A DNA stretch of 64,000 nucleotides from AP-15 sp963733945 (GCA_963733945.1 CAVTFD010000009.1:35437-99436), one strand, 5' to 3'; shown: positions 26,003 to 35,192, numbered from the stretch's first letter. Notes: generated from the sequence alone by a model not told the origin. A program made the numbers and translations.

Positions 26003-26242
26003 CTACACGACGGGAGGTTGTAGCCGCAAGGTCCCGCTCGCCACCATATCGACCCGCCGGCCGCCGCACTCGCCGCACACAAGCCGGGCGTGCCAGTCCG
26101 GAACGCTCGTCTCGGCACCGTAGCGCTCGGCCATGTCGGCGGGGTCGGCTTCGACGTAATGCCGGCAATCGAGACACCAGACGATCAGCCGTACCTGAGC
26201 CGCCGCAGCGTTGCTTAGGGTCATCCGTGGTCCACTAATCAT
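26003..26242 (-). CDS. Small zinc-ribbon-like hypothetical protein
   Basis: The 79-residue protein has two cysteine pairs, VWCLDCRHYVE and LVCGECGGRRVDMV, plus His residues between them, consistent with a structural zinc site. Similar short proteins occur widely in Bradyrhizobium-like alphaproteobacteria without known function. Its ATG overlaps the stop of the upstream gene by 4 bp, so it is probably translated by coupling. Confidence 0.65.
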   Translation of the reverse strand: MISGPRMTLSNAAAAQVRLIVWCLDCRHYVEADPADMAERYGAETSVPDWHARLVCGECGGRRVDMVASGTLRLQPPVV

Positions 26243-26478
26243 GGTTCGAAAATCAGCGGAGCCGGATTGCCGGCGTCATCAGTAACAGTAACAGTTCCGA
26301 TGAAGAGGCTACCGTCGTTATTTACGATCGATAACGAACCGACCACTGTTCCAGCCGGGGAATTGTTCGGCAAATATACGTGGGGCCGCCCGTCGAGTAT
26401 CTCGAAGCCGGAGGTCCTGGGAAGGGCAATTCGGAATTTCGCGGGGCCTGGAGTTGCATTCTTGGCCCACGTTAACAC
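26239..26478 (-). CDS. Hypothetical small protein
   Basis: This 79-residue protein has a C-terminal half rich in beta-forming residues (PAGTVVGSLSIVNNDGS, TVTVTDDAGNP), reminiscent of one cadherin-like or big-type repeat. No full domain is present. It starts 7 bp after the HEPN-like gene and overlaps the zinc-ribbon gene by 4 bp. It may be a fragment of a longer repeat protein; evidence for translation is positional only. Confidence 0.45.
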   Translation of the reverse strand: MLTWAKNATPGPAKFRIALPRTSGFEILDGRPHVYLPNNSPAGTVVGSLSIVNNDGSLFIGTVTVTDDAGNPAPLIFEP

Positions 26479-26484
26479 GTGCGG

Positions 26485-26937
26485 TTATACAGCCTCGAAA
26501 AGCTCCCCGACGGCTTCTCGCACCCAAGCGAAATCCGGTATGGCGCTATCAATGTCCTCACCGGCATAGCGGTAACTATTCTTGAGATTACCTTTCGCTA
26601 GAAGGTACACAAACGCGCGTAGCTCAGAATTTTCGTCGGCCGGCCCCAAGAGGCCATTCGTTCGACAACGGTCGAACAACGCTCCGATTTCATGCCCATC
26701 TTTACCAACGCGCGGCACAGGCAGACCGCGAGAAAGTAAGAACGCCTTCAGCGCTAACTCCGTCGCATGGTGGTAGAGAAAGTATACCGGGTCACGTAAG
26801 GGCAGCGTGTTACCCGGAGAAGTTAACATCTGGATTAACGTGTCACCCGCGCTACGAAAAGCACCGGCTTCGTCAAAACATCCCTGAGCATGATCTTTTA
26901 ACAGAGCATCATTCGACGAAGACACGGGAACCTCCAA
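26485..26937 (-). CDS. HEPN-like domain protein
   Basis: This 150-residue, all-helical protein has HHATELALKAFLLSRG and GHEIGALFDRCR, matching the HEPN/MNT-associated fold with its N-terminal helix and central E-x-A-x-KA segment. HEPN proteins are often RNases in toxin-antitoxin or defence systems, but the usual RxxxxH catalytic motif is not clear here. No nucleotidyltransferase partner is adjacent. It is the first gene of a four-gene minus-strand group. Confidence 0.55.
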   Translation of the reverse strand: MEVPVSSSNDALLKDHAQGCFDEAGAFRSAGDTLIQMLTSPGNTLPLRDPVYFLYHHATELALKAFLLSRGLPVPRVGKDGHEIGALFDRCRTNGLLGPADENSELRAFVYLLAKGNLKNSYRYAGEDIDSAIPDFAWVREAVGELFEAV

Positions 26938-27057
26938 TCACTTTGAAACAGTCAAGATGGTGGGGGTTGCGGACCCCTTTTCAAGATAGGTCGCGCCTAT
27001 GGGAGTTCGATGTGTCAGCCAGCCGCTTTAGCTTCATCGGCTCCAGTTCGCGTCCGT

Positions 27058-27270
27058 CTAACTTCTCCATCGTCTCCCCCAGCGGCGCGGCGTCATACCG
27101 GCCTTAATCGGCAGCGACGGTTCTGGCTGCGTCGTCGGCGGTTCCAGCTTCGCCAGGATGCTTTTGAGCGGGTCGAGCCCGGGCGCGTACGGGAAGGGGT
27201 CATATTCGAGCGCGTGCCTGAGATGGGCCACCAGCGCAAGCTTCTCGTTATCGGTAAGGTTTAGCGTCAT
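27058..27270 (-). CDS. Small conserved hypothetical protein
   Basis: This 70-residue protein begins MTLNLTDNEKLALVAHLRHALE and continues DPFPYAPGLDPLKSILAKLEPP, a pattern I recognise from many alphaproteobacterial hypothetical proteins. Its function is unknown. The C-terminus is Pro- and Arg-rich and probably disordered. Confidence 0.65.
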   Translation of the reverse strand: MTLNLTDNEKLALVAHLRHALEYDPFPYAPGLDPLKSILAKLEPPTTQPEPSLPIKAGMTPRRWGRRWRS

Positions 27271-27362
27271 GATTCGGTGATATAGGCAGCCTTCGTCGGG
27301 TGCCCGATGGTCGAGCCGTCACCTCTGGCGAACTTGCTCGTCAAGGACAGGGCGCTTCGCTG

Positions 27363-27725
27363 TCATAGTCCGGGCAACACAAAGCCGCGGAGCCGCTCGA
27401 TAATCGGATCGGGCTCACTACCGCCGGCCCGAGGCGGCGCCAGACTGCTCGGCGGCACGCACCGGAAAGTGACGGAGTAACCCGTCTGCTCGGGCGGGCT
27501 GGCGCGGGCCGGCGTCAACATATCGATCGGATGGAACACCCGTCCTTGTTGGATACAAAAGGTACTTGCTTCAGTGACAACAGTTTGCTCGAGAGTAAGG
27601 GAGCCGGGGCGACCGGCGGCAAAATGTTCTGACACGGTGTAGATGTCTGGGCCGACCGGGCGAATACCCGTGCCCTCCGCACAGCCGGAGAATAGGGCAA
27701 CCACAATTGCTAGTGTTGCCCTCAT
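27363..27725 (-). CDS. Small lipoprotein
   Basis: The protein (120 residues from the Met at 27725) begins MRATLAIVVALFSGCAEG, a signal peptide ending in an LFSGC lipobox, so it is predicted to be lipid-anchored. The mature part contains YTVSEHFAAGRPGS, EASTFCIQQGR and YSVTFRCVPP, a pattern common in small alphaproteobacterial lipoproteins of unknown role. Two Cys residues may form a disulfide. An upstream Met at 27758 is possible but would bury the signal peptide. Confidence 0.65.
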   Translation of the reverse strand: MRATLAIVVALFSGCAEGTGIRPVGPDIYTVSEHFAAGRPGSLTLEQTVVTEASTFCIQQGRVFHPIDMLTPARASPPEQTGYSVTFRCVPPSSLAPPRAGGSEPDPIIERLRGFVLPGL

Positions 27726-28006
27726 CCTGGGCTGAAGGTCGGATAAATTGACCGTCATGATGCTCTGAGTATGGGAAGCGAGAGCCGGGCGTATCCCTAA
27801 ACATATGGCGCGCCGCCATCCCTGGCCGGCGGCTTCAATTGAGGGGCCAAGCGCCGGCGCCAAAGCCCGCTTCGCTCTCCTAAGGGCTCCGATTTGGTGC
27901 TATCAGTTAATTTGACACAAAGATCGCTGGCCAGTTGCGTTCCGCTCTGGCGAATGCAGCCGGAAGCGGCCCGTGCGGGCACCTTATCGCCGGAAGGACG
28001 CGCCCA

Positions 28007-29767
28007 ATGAAGCCTTCCGACAACATCGCCGTCGCCGTCTATGGCGAGCAGGTCGCCGCCGTGTATTGGCAAATGCCGATCGCGCTCGGCGCCAATTTTG
28101 TGAATGCGGCCTTGACTGCCGCCGTCCTGACGCCGATCGCTGCCCGGCCGGTCCCGCCATTGTGGTTTGGCGTCGTCGTCCTGGTGACCGTGGGCCGGGC
28201 GGTCGTGTGGCGTCGCTATCGCCGCGGCAATGCCGGGGCGGACGCTGGGCGGTGGGCGCTTCCGGCGACGCTGGGAGCGATGTTCGCCGGTCTTTGCTGG
28301 GGGCTCGGAGGGGCGGTGCTGTTCCCGTTCATCCCGCCGCTTGCCCAGGCCTTTCTGACGATCGTGATCGGCGGCATGTGCGCGGGTTCCGTCGTGCTCA
28401 GCGGTCCTCACCTGCCCACCTTGCTCGCTTTCGTGCTCCCCGCGTGCATTCCGATGGCCGCCCGCTTTCTCGCCGAGGGCACCCCTATCAACAGCGCGCT
28501 CGGAGCGATGATCGTGGTTTTCGTCGCCGCGATGACCTTTGCCGGAAGACATCTCAACCGGATGTTTGTCGAAGCGATGCGCTTCCGCTTCGAATTGAAT
28601 GAGGCCAATTTGCGTCTGCAAGCCGAGATCAGCGAACGTCGGGCGACCGAGGCGGCTCTGCATCAGGCGCAAAAGCTAGAGGCCGTTGGCCATTTGACCG
28701 GCGGGATCGCCCATGACTTCAACAATCTGCTGACGGTCGTGATCGGCAATCTGATGCTTGCGCGAGGACGAGCCGGTGGCAATGTCACCCTCGCGCCGTT
28801 GCTTGACAACGCCATGCAGGCGGCGGAGCGGGGTGTTGCGCAGATTCAGCGCCTGCTCGGCTTTGCCCGCAGACAGCGCCTCGATCCGCGATCGGTCGAT
28901 TTAAGTCGCTTGGTGACGGGCATCAATGCGCTGCTGGGGCACACCCTCGGACCGGGGATTGATCTGCTGATTGCTGCGGATGCCGACCTTGCTCCGGCGC
29001 ATGTCGACGCCAACCAGCTCGAGCTGGCGATCCTCAACCTGGCGATCAACGCGCGCGACGCGATGCCCCTCGGCGGATCGCTAAGGATCGGGCTCGAAAA
29101 CCACGCCACCAGCCGCGATTCTCCGCCGGAACTGACACCTGGAAAATACGTCGTCATATCGATCGCCGACACCGGGACCGGGATGGACGCGGCAACGCTC
29201 GCCCAGGCGTTCGATCCGTTTTTCACCACGAAGGATGCCGGCTCTGGCCTGGGACTGCCGACGGTCCAGGGTTTTGCCGCACAATCGGGTGGTGCTGTGC
29301 GGATCAGCAGCAGCCCGGGCGCTGGAACGACGGTCGAGCTGTGGCTGCCGCAAGCCGACGAGCCGCCGCGCGACTTCGACCGCTCCGAGCAGTCGGCGGC
29401 GGAAATGCCGCGCGGTGCCGCCCACATTCTGCTGTGTGACGATGATGACGATGTGCGGCGCTTTATCGGCGAGTTTCTCGACTCCGCCGGCTACACCATC
29501 CACGAGGCAAGCGGCCCGGAAGCAGCACTCGGCATTCTGGAGCAAGGCGCCGAGATCGACCTGCTGATCGTCGATTACGCGATGCCGGTGATGAACGGGC
29601 TCGAAACGATCCGGCAAGCCCGGCAGCGGCGGCCGGGGCTGAGGCCGCTGCTGATCACCGGCCACGCCGAGGCCGTGGGAGGCGCCGCCGGGGGCATACC
29701 GCTGTTGCACAAGCCTTTCGCACCGTCGGAGCTGGCTCGCATGGTGGCCGAGATTCTGGCGATATAA
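28007..29767 (+). CDS. Hybrid sensor histidine kinase/response regulator
   Basis: This 586-residue inner-membrane sensor has an N-terminal block of about six hydrophobic segments (residues ~20-190) and a short coiled coil (FELNEANLRLQAEISERRATE). A HisKA-like domain follows with His236 in GGIAHDFNNLL, then an HATPase with N box NLAINARDAMP and G box IADTGTGMD. The C-terminal receiver carries Asp523 in VDYAMPVMNG. The final GHAEA and HKPF motifs are typical of receivers. No output partner is nearby; the signal is unknown. The ATG at 28007 was chosen because it precedes the first hydrophobic segment. Confidence 0.9.
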   Translation: MKPSDNIAVAVYGEQVAAVYWQMPIALGANFVNAALTAAVLTPIAARPVPPLWFGVVVLVTVGRAVVWRRYRRGNAGADAGRWALPATLGAMFAGLCWGLGGAVLFPFIPPLAQAFLTIVIGGMCAGSVVLSGPHLPTLLAFVLPACIPMAARFLAEGTPINSALGAMIVVFVAAMTFAGRHLNRMFVEAMRFRFELNEANLRLQAEISERRATEAALHQAQKLEAVGHLTGGIAHDFNNLLTVVIGNLMLARGRAGGNVTLAPLLDNAMQAAERGVAQIQRLLGFARRQRLDPRSVDLSRLVTGINALLGHTLGPGIDLLIAADADLAPAHVDANQLELAILNLAINARDAMPLGGSLRIGLENHATSRDSPPELTPGKYVVISIADTGTGMDAATLAQAFDPFFTTKDAGSGLGLPTVQGFAAQSGGAVRISSSPGAGTTVELWLPQADEPPRDFDRSEQSAAEMPRGAAHILLCDDDDDVRRFIGEFLDSAGYTIHEASGPEAALGILEQGAEIDLLIVDYAMPVMNGLETIRQARQRRPGLRPLLITGHAEAVGGAAGGIPLLHKPFAPSELARMVAEILAI

Positions 29768-29812
29768 CATCCGATGCTAGACTGCGCGCGGATTGAATTC
29801 GGGAGAGAACCC

Positions 29813-30220
29813 ATGCCGACCGCGGTTGAAGACAAGGACGCCATTCGTGAATTGATGGCGGAATACTGCTACCGGCTCGATGACGGCCGCTATGACGACA
29901 TGGCGGCCTTGTTCACAGAAGACGGCACCTGGGACACGGCGTTCGGCAAGGCCGCCGGCCGCGCGGCAATCGCCGAGCTGGCGCGCAGTCTTCGGGCGAG
30001 GGCCGGGTCGGAGCGGCCGCGCGCCGTGCATCTGGTCACCAACATCGTCATCGCGCTCGACGGCGCCCGGGCTCAGGTGCGTTCCAACTGGATGGTCATG
30101 CAGAACAGCCCGCAAGGGCCGAAAATCGGCTCGGGCGGGGCCTATGCCGACGAAATCGTCGAACAGAACGGTCGCTGGCTGTTCCGTTACCGCAAGATCG
30201 ACCGCTTTATCGCCGGCTGA
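29813..30220 (+). CDS. NTF2-like (SnoaL) protein
   Basis: This 135-residue protein has the start DKDAIRELMAEYCYRLDDGRYDDMAALFTEDGTWDT, the classic SnoaL/NTF2-like fold for small dehydratases, isomerases or ring-hydroxylating beta-like subunits. A GGGAGAG site precedes the ATG at 29813. It is convergent with the MaoC gene. The catalytic role cannot be deduced. Confidence 0.8.
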   Translation: MPTAVEDKDAIRELMAEYCYRLDDGRYDDMAALFTEDGTWDTAFGKAAGRAAIAELARSLRARAGSERPRAVHLVTNIVIALDGARAQVRSNWMVMQNSPQGPKIGSGGAYADEIVEQNGRWLFRYRKIDRFIAG

Positions 30221-30227
30221 CCGGCGT

Positions 30228-30689
30228 TCATTCCGCCACCTCGGGCGGGCGGCACGGCACGAACAGATTGGCGATAAAGATCTGCACCGGCTCGCCATTC
30301 TGGTTCAATGTCGTCGTCCGCACCTTGATCAGCCCCTGGTCCGGGCGCGAGTTCGACGGCCGCACCTCGAGCACCTCGCTTTCGACCCGCAACTCGTCGC
30401 CCGGCCGCACCGGACGCGGCCAATGCAGCTCGTCGATCCGGCCGCCGATGATGCCGCCGGCGGGCCTGAGCTCGCTCTCGACCAGGAGCCGCATCGTCAA
30501 TGCCGCGGTGTGCCAGCCGCTCGCCGCCAAGCCGCCAAACATCGTGGCCCGAGCGGCTTCGTCGTCGAGGTGAAAGGGCTGCGGGTCGAACTCGGCAGCA
30601 AAGTTCTTGATCCGCTCCGCCTCGATCCGCCGACGCCCCGACCCGAAGGTCTGCCCGACGGCAAAATCCTCAAAATAGCGCGCGGTCAT
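30228..30689 (-). CDS. MaoC-family dehydratase
   Basis: This 153-residue hot-dog-fold hydratase starts FEDFAVGQTFGSGRRRI and has the motif FAAEFDPQPFHLDDEAA, with the Asp and His expected for enoyl-CoA hydratase 2. The family hydrates (R)-specific enoyl-CoA. It begins 5 bp after the end of the MATE gene on the same strand, so the two are probably co-transcribed. Confidence 0.87.
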   Translation of the reverse strand: MTARYFEDFAVGQTFGSGRRRIEAERIKNFAAEFDPQPFHLDDEAARATMFGGLAASGWHTAALTMRLLVESELRPAGGIIGGRIDELHWPRPVRPGDELRVESEVLEVRPSNSRPDQGLIKVRTTTLNQNGEPVQIFIANLFVPCRPPEVAE

Positions 30690-30694
30690 CAGTT

Positions 30695-32125
30695 CTATCC
30701 TTCAGCTCGCAACCGGGCGGGCTCAGCAGGCGCGGCGGCTCTATCGAACCAGCTGCCGCCGGCCACCGCCGCGGCGTTGATCAGGCCGAAGGCGGCAAGT
30801 GCAGCGCCCACGGCGAGAAAGACAACCGAAATATCCCCGGTCAAGCGCTCGGCCAGGAGCCCGCCGCCGGCCGCGATCACCAGCCGGGAAAAGTTCGCCA
30901 GCAGCGGCCACAGCAGCCGGCCGGCGCCCTGCGAGGCGAAATAGAGCGCCAGGCCGAGACCGAAAAAGCCATAGAACGGGCCCACAGTATGCAAATAGCG
31001 GGCGCCGGCGTCGATCATCGCCGGGTCGGTGTCGAACAGCGCCAGCCACAGCCGCGGAAACGCGGCGGAACTGAGGCCGACCGCTTCGCTGATGCCCGCC
31101 GCCACGGCAGCGCCGATCCAGGCGACGCGCAGCGCGCGCTCGCGCTGCCCCGCGCCGATATTGGTCCCGACCATCGCAACCAGCGGACCGCCCAACCCGA
31201 AGACGATCGGCACGAGCAGATATTCGAGGCGTGACCCGGTGCCGTAGCCGGCGATCGCCGCTGTGCCGAACCGCCCGATGATCCCGGTGACGATGGCGAT
31301 GGTCAGATTTGTCTGAACCGTGATCAGCGCCGCGACCAAACCCACCCGCAAGATGTCCGCGAACAGCGCCCAGCGAAAGCCTAGGCCTCGGACCGAGGGC
31401 CGAACGATGCACCGCCCCGACCACAGATAGAAGGCGAGCATGAGACTGCCGATCGCGTAATAGGCCAGCACCGCCGTGGCCCCGCCGGCAATCCCAAGCC
31501 GCGGAAACGGCCCCCAGCCAAAGATCAGGCAGGGCGACAACGGCAGCAGCACCGCGGCGCCGGCGCAGGTCACGACCGCCGGGACCATCATGTTGCCCGT
31601 GCCGCGAATCACATTGGCCAGCGAGTTGAAGATCCAGACCAGGACCGCGCCCGCGAACACGATCTCGGAATAAGTCAGCGCCGCCGCAAGGGAAGCCCCT
31701 TTTCCGCCCATCGCGCTATAGATCCACCGCCCTGCGCCCAGCATGCCGACCATGAAGAACAGGCCGAACGCTACGGCAATGGCCAGCGCATGCACCGCCA
31801 GCGCATCGGCATCAGTCCGCCGCCCACCGCCGAGCGCACGCGCGACCGCCGAGGATATCCCGCCCCCCATCGCACCTGCCGACATCATCTGCATCAGCAT
31901 CAGCGGCGGGAACACCAGGGCTACTCCGGCCAATGCATCGGTCCCGAGCCAGCCGATGAAGTAAGTCTCGATCAGCCCGACCGAAGCCTGGACAATCATG
32001 ACCATCACATTGGGTGCGGCGAGCCGCAGCAACGTCACGGCAATCGGTCCTTCGATCAGCGCGCCGGTGCGCGGGTCGATCCGGGCCACCGTCGTCGAGC
32101 GCGCTTCAGAGCTGCGAAGGGTCAT
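30695..32125 (-). CDS. MATE family efflux transporter
   Basis: This 476-residue inner-membrane exporter has about 12 helices in two MatE halves. The first half begins IAVTLLRLAAPNVMVMIVQASVGLIETYFIGWLG and the second has GTAAIAGYGTGSRLEYLLVP. MATE pumps export cationic drugs or metabolites using Na+ or H+. It is divergent from the aspartate/glutamate leucyltransferase gene, with a 209-bp gap that holds no clear gene. Confidence 0.9.
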   Translation of the reverse strand: MTLRSSEARSTTVARIDPRTGALIEGPIAVTLLRLAAPNVMVMIVQASVGLIETYFIGWLGTDALAGVALVFPPLMLMQMMSAGAMGGGISSAVARALGGGRRTDADALAVHALAIAVAFGLFFMVGMLGAGRWIYSAMGGKGASLAAALTYSEIVFAGAVLVWIFNSLANVIRGTGNMMVPAVVTCAGAAVLLPLSPCLIFGWGPFPRLGIAGGATAVLAYYAIGSLMLAFYLWSGRCIVRPSVRGLGFRWALFADILRVGLVAALITVQTNLTIAIVTGIIGRFGTAAIAGYGTGSRLEYLLVPIVFGLGGPLVAMVGTNIGAGQRERALRVAWIGAAVAAGISEAVGLSSAAFPRLWLALFDTDPAMIDAGARYLHTVGPFYGFFGLGLALYFASQGAGRLLWPLLANFSRLVIAAGGGLLAERLTGDISVVFLAVGAALAAFGLINAAAVAGGSWFDRAAAPAEPARLRAEG

Positions 32126-32334
32126 GCAATGCCTCGGCCCGCCGGTTGCCGGTCATAGGAGCACAAAGGCGCGATATGGGCGCATATGCACTGGTGTCAA
32201 CCGAACTCAACCGCGTGGCAACTTGTGAACTCGGAATTGCTTCCGGCGCTGGCGTCCCCGGCATGCTCTCGTCCATACTCACAAAACGGCCCGGCTGTGG
32301 CTGGGACGACGCGTTGCGGATCGAGGAAGTCGGC

Positions 32335-33183
32335 ATGAAATTCAAGCCCGGGGGCAACGACAAGCCGAACCGTGCGTGGCTTCGGCGGGAGATCCCGGCT
32401 GGCGACGGCCTGATCGCTCCGTTGCAGCAATTCTTTGCCACCGCGCCGGTCGCCTGCCCCTATATCCCGGCTCGGGCGGAGCGCAAGCTGATCGTAGAGC
32501 TCTCCGGCGCCGGCACCCCCCAATTCTACGATGATTTGTCGCGCGCCGGGTTTCGCCGCAGCCATCGCTTTGCCTACCGCCCGGTCTGCCGCGCTTGCGC
32601 CTCGTGCGTGCCGGTGCGCATTGCTGTCGAGCGCTTCAGCCATACCCGATCGACAAGGCGCATCCGCAACGCCAATCGCGACCTGATCGGCGATCTCGCC
32701 CCGGCCCGAGCGACCCCGGAACAATTTGAGCTGTTTTCGGCCTATCAGCGGGGGCGGCACCGCGACAGCGAAATGGCCTCGATGACCTATGGCGATTACC
32801 GCGGCATGGTCGAAGAAAGCCCGGTGCGAACCAAGATCGTCGAATTTCGCGATCACTCGAACCGCCTCGTCGCGGCGTCGCTGATCGACCTGCTCGATGA
32901 CGGCGTCTCGGCCGTATACAGCTTTTACGATCCGCGGCAGGCGAAACGCAGCCTCGGCACCTGGAGCATCTTGTGGCTGGTCGAGGAATGCTGCCGCCGC
33001 GCCCGGCCCTACGTCTATCTGGGCTATTGGATCGCGGACAGCCCAAAAATGGCCTACAAGGCGCGCTTTCCGGCGCTCGAGCGCCTGACCGCCGGCGGTT
33101 GGACCGATTTCGCATCCCCTCCGATCATTCCCCTCTCCCCGCAATCCCCGGGCTCGACCCGGGGATTGCGGGGAGAGGGTTAG
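32335..33183 (+). CDS. bpt: Aspartate/glutamate leucyltransferase (bacterial N-end rule)
   Basis: This ATE-fold enzyme (282 aa) conjugates Leu from Leu-tRNA to N-terminal Asp or Glu of proteins destined for ClpAP. The family core is APLQQFFATAPVACPYIPAR, with the Cys cluster CRACASCVPVRI and the C-terminal YLGYWIADSPKMAYKARFPALE. The ATG at 32335 has a GAGGAAG ribosome site; longer frames lack support. The last 17 or so residues (PLSPQSPGSTRGLRGEG) are encoded by a 49-bp perfect inverted repeat, so the natural C-terminus may have been replaced by a repeat insertion. Confidence 0.88.
   Translation: MKFKPGGNDKPNRAWLRREIPAGDGLIAPLQQFFATAPVACPYIPARAERKLIVELSGAGTPQFYDDLSRAGFRRSHRFAYRPVCRACASCVPVRIAVERFSHTRSTRRIRNANRDLIGDLAPARATPEQFELFSAYQRGRHRDSEMASMTYGDYRGMVEESPVRTKIVEFRDHSNRLVAASLIDLLDDGVSAVYSFYDPRQAKRSLGTWSILWLVEECCRRARPYVYLGYWIADSPKMAYKARFPALERLTAGGWTDFASPPIIPLSPQSPGSTRGLRGEG
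33131..33179. repeat. 22-bp perfect inverted repeat at the bpt 3' end
   Basis: The arms 33131-33152 and 33158-33179 are exact reverse complements around a CTCGA loop; they begin CCCTCTCCCCGCAATCCCC. The hairpin lies inside the bpt reading frame and ends 1 bp before its stop codon. No T-run follows, so it is a REP-like repeat rather than a standard terminator. Confidence 0.85.
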
Positions 33184-33212
33184 GGTGAGGGGCTATCTCT
33201 AACAATATTTCG

Positions 33213-34574
33213 ATGGCGATCGGCATCCTCAATTCGGCGATCTTCGCCGACATGTTCGGCACTCCGGCGATGCGCGCGGTGTTTGGCGACATGACGTTCC
33301 TCACCCGTTGCACCGAAGTCGAGGCGGCCCTCGCCCGCGCCCAGGCCCGGCTCGGGGTGATCCCGGCCGACGCCGCTGCCCCGATCTCGCGGGCCGCCGC
33401 CATAATCGTCGAACACCCGGAGACGCTCGACCTCGCCCGCCTCAAGCGGGAGACCGAGAATGTCGGCTATCCGATCCTGCCATTGGTCCGCCAGCTCGCC
33501 GACCGCACCGGCGAGGCCGGCCGCTGGCTGCATTGGGGTGCGACGACCCAGGACATCATGGACACCGCCGTAGTGCTCCAGATCCGCGCCGGCCTGGAGC
33601 TGATCGAGCGGGATCTGACGGCGGTGCGCGGCCATCTCGCCGATCTCGCCCGGCGCCATCGCGACACGCCGATGGCCGGCCGCACCCATTTGCAGCATGC
33701 TTTGCCGATCACCTTTGGCTACAAGGCCGCAATCTGGCTTTCTGCCCTCGACCGCCACGCCGAGCGGCTCGTCCAGATGCGCCCGCGAGTGCTGTTGGCC
33801 CAGTTCGGCGGCGCCGCCGGTACCCTCGCCTCGCTCGGCAGCGGCGCGGATATCGTGAACATCCGCACCGAACTCGCCCGCGAACTCGGCCTTGGGGACC
33901 CGCCGATCACCTGGCACGTCGCCCGCGACGGCATCGCCGAGACCGTGCAGTTTCTGGCATTGCTGGCCGGCAGCCTCGGAAAGATCGCCTTCGATGTGAT
34001 GCTGATGTCGGCGACCGAGTTCGGCGAGGCGGCCGAGCCGTTCGTCGCCGGCCGCGGCTCCAGCTCGACGATGCCGCAAAAGCGCAATCCGATCTCGTGC
34101 GAATTGATCCTCGCCGCCGCCAAGGTGTTGCGCCAACAGGCCGGGCTGGTGCTCGACGCGATGGTCGCCGATTTCGAGCGCGCCACCGGCCCGTGGCATG
34201 TCGAATGGGTAGCGGTGCCCGAAGCCTTCGGCTATGCCGCGGGCGCCCTCCACCAGTCGCGCTTTCTATTGGGTGGACTGATCGTCGATACCGCCCGCAT
34301 GGCTAAGAACCTCGGCATGACCCACGGCCTGATCGTCGCCGAGGCGGTGATGATGGGTCTCGCCCCGCATACCGGGCGCAACGAGGCCCACGACCTCGTC
34401 TACGACGCCTGCCGCCTGGCCATCGAAACCGACCGCCCGCTCCTCGATGTACTCCTCGAAACCCCCGCCGTCGCCACCCCCCTCGGTCCCGGCAAGCTGC
34501 GCGCCCTGACCGACCCCGCCAACTACCTCGGCGCCGCCCCCATCATGACCGACCACCTCCTCGCCCGCCGCTGA
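33213..34574 (+). CDS. PcaB-like 3-carboxy-muconate cycloisomerase/adenylosuccinate lyase family
   Basis: This 453-residue lyase belongs to the fumarase/aspartase superfamily. The signature loop GSSSTMPQKRNPISCE holds the catalytic Ser, and GRTHLQHALPITFGYKAA holds the catalytic His. The PcaB-like start FADMFGTPAMRAVFGD fits class II cycloisomerases of the protocatechuate pathway. No other pca genes are adjacent, so the specific substrate is uncertain. It lies 29 bp after bpt. Confidence 0.82.
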   Translation: MAIGILNSAIFADMFGTPAMRAVFGDMTFLTRCTEVEAALARAQARLGVIPADAAAPISRAAAIIVEHPETLDLARLKRETENVGYPILPLVRQLADRTGEAGRWLHWGATTQDIMDTAVVLQIRAGLELIERDLTAVRGHLADLARRHRDTPMAGRTHLQHALPITFGYKAAIWLSALDRHAERLVQMRPRVLLAQFGGAAGTLASLGSGADIVNIRTELARELGLGDPPITWHVARDGIAETVQFLALLAGSLGKIAFDVMLMSATEFGEAAEPFVAGRGSSSTMPQKRNPISCELILAAAKVLRQQAGLVLDAMVADFERATGPWHVEWVAVPEAFGYAAGALHQSRFLLGGLIVDTARMAKNLGMTHGLIVAEAVMMGLAPHTGRNEAHDLVYDACRLAIETDRPLLDVLLETPAVATPLGPGKLRALTDPANYLGAAPIMTDHLLARR

Positions 34575-34763
34575 ACTTCCGCGCAGGAGGTGGGGATTGC
34601 AGAGCGCCCACAGCGCCCGCCTCACCCTCCCCATCCCCGCGGGTCGAGCCCGCGGGCTCGCGGCTCACGCAGCGACGGGTCCCCTCCCTCTCCCCCCTGA
34701 AGGGCGGAGAGGGCAGGCCTCGCTCAAGGGCGGAGAGCGCGCAGACGGTGGTCGGGGATGTTG

Positions 34764-35153
34764 TCAAAGCCCTCCTCCTTGATGGGGGAGGGTTGGGAGG
34801 GGGTGACACCGCAAGTTTTCGGCGATCGTCGCACGCACGCCTTCGAGGTTCGACAGCACCTCGTTGTTCCAGAAGCGTAGAACCCGATCGCCCTGGTCTT
34901 GGAGGAAGCGGGTTCGCTCTGCTTCCTGCGGCGCCGACTCTTGGTGTTGGGCGCCGTCAATTTCGATAATCAGGCGCGCGTCGTGGCAGACAAAATCGGC
35001 AATGTAACGCCCCAGAGGCACTTGCCGCCGGAATCTGTGTCCGTCTATTTGATACAATCGCAAGATTCGCCAGATGCTTTTCTCGGCGTCGGTCATATCT
35101 CGTCGTAAGGATCGGGCACGCTCCCGCGCCCCGGCGATCGGACGTTTCTTCAT
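34764..35153 (-). CDS. DUF559 (Vsr-like) endonuclease domain protein
   Basis: This 129-residue protein has the DUF559 fold related to very-short-patch repair nucleases: ARSLRRDMTDAEKSIWRILR, FRRQVPLGRYIADFVCHDARLIIEIDG (D and E of the nuclease motif) and RVLRFWNNEVLSNLEGV. The last residues (LPTLPHQGGGL) are encoded by a palindromic repeat. Similar genes are often found among such repeats in alphaproteobacteria. It sits in an accessory region between the PcaB-like and restriction genes; its biological role is unknown. Confidence 0.8.
   Translation of the reverse strand: MKKRPIAGARERARSLRRDMTDAEKSIWRILRLYQIDGHRFRRQVPLGRYIADFVCHDARLIIEIDGAQHQESAPQEAERTRFLQDQGDRVLRFWNNEVLSNLEGVRATIAENLRCHPLPTLPHQGGGL
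34770..34792. repeat. CCCTCC-type palindromic repeat (downstream copy)
   Basis: CCCTCCTCCTTGATGGGGGAGGG lies at the 3' end of the DUF559 gene, partly inside its reading frame. It is an imperfect copy of the unit found twice upstream of the gene. Confidence 0.7.
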
Positions 35154-35192
35154 TTCGGCATTAACCTTTGCCGGTTTGTCACCCCCGCCCAA

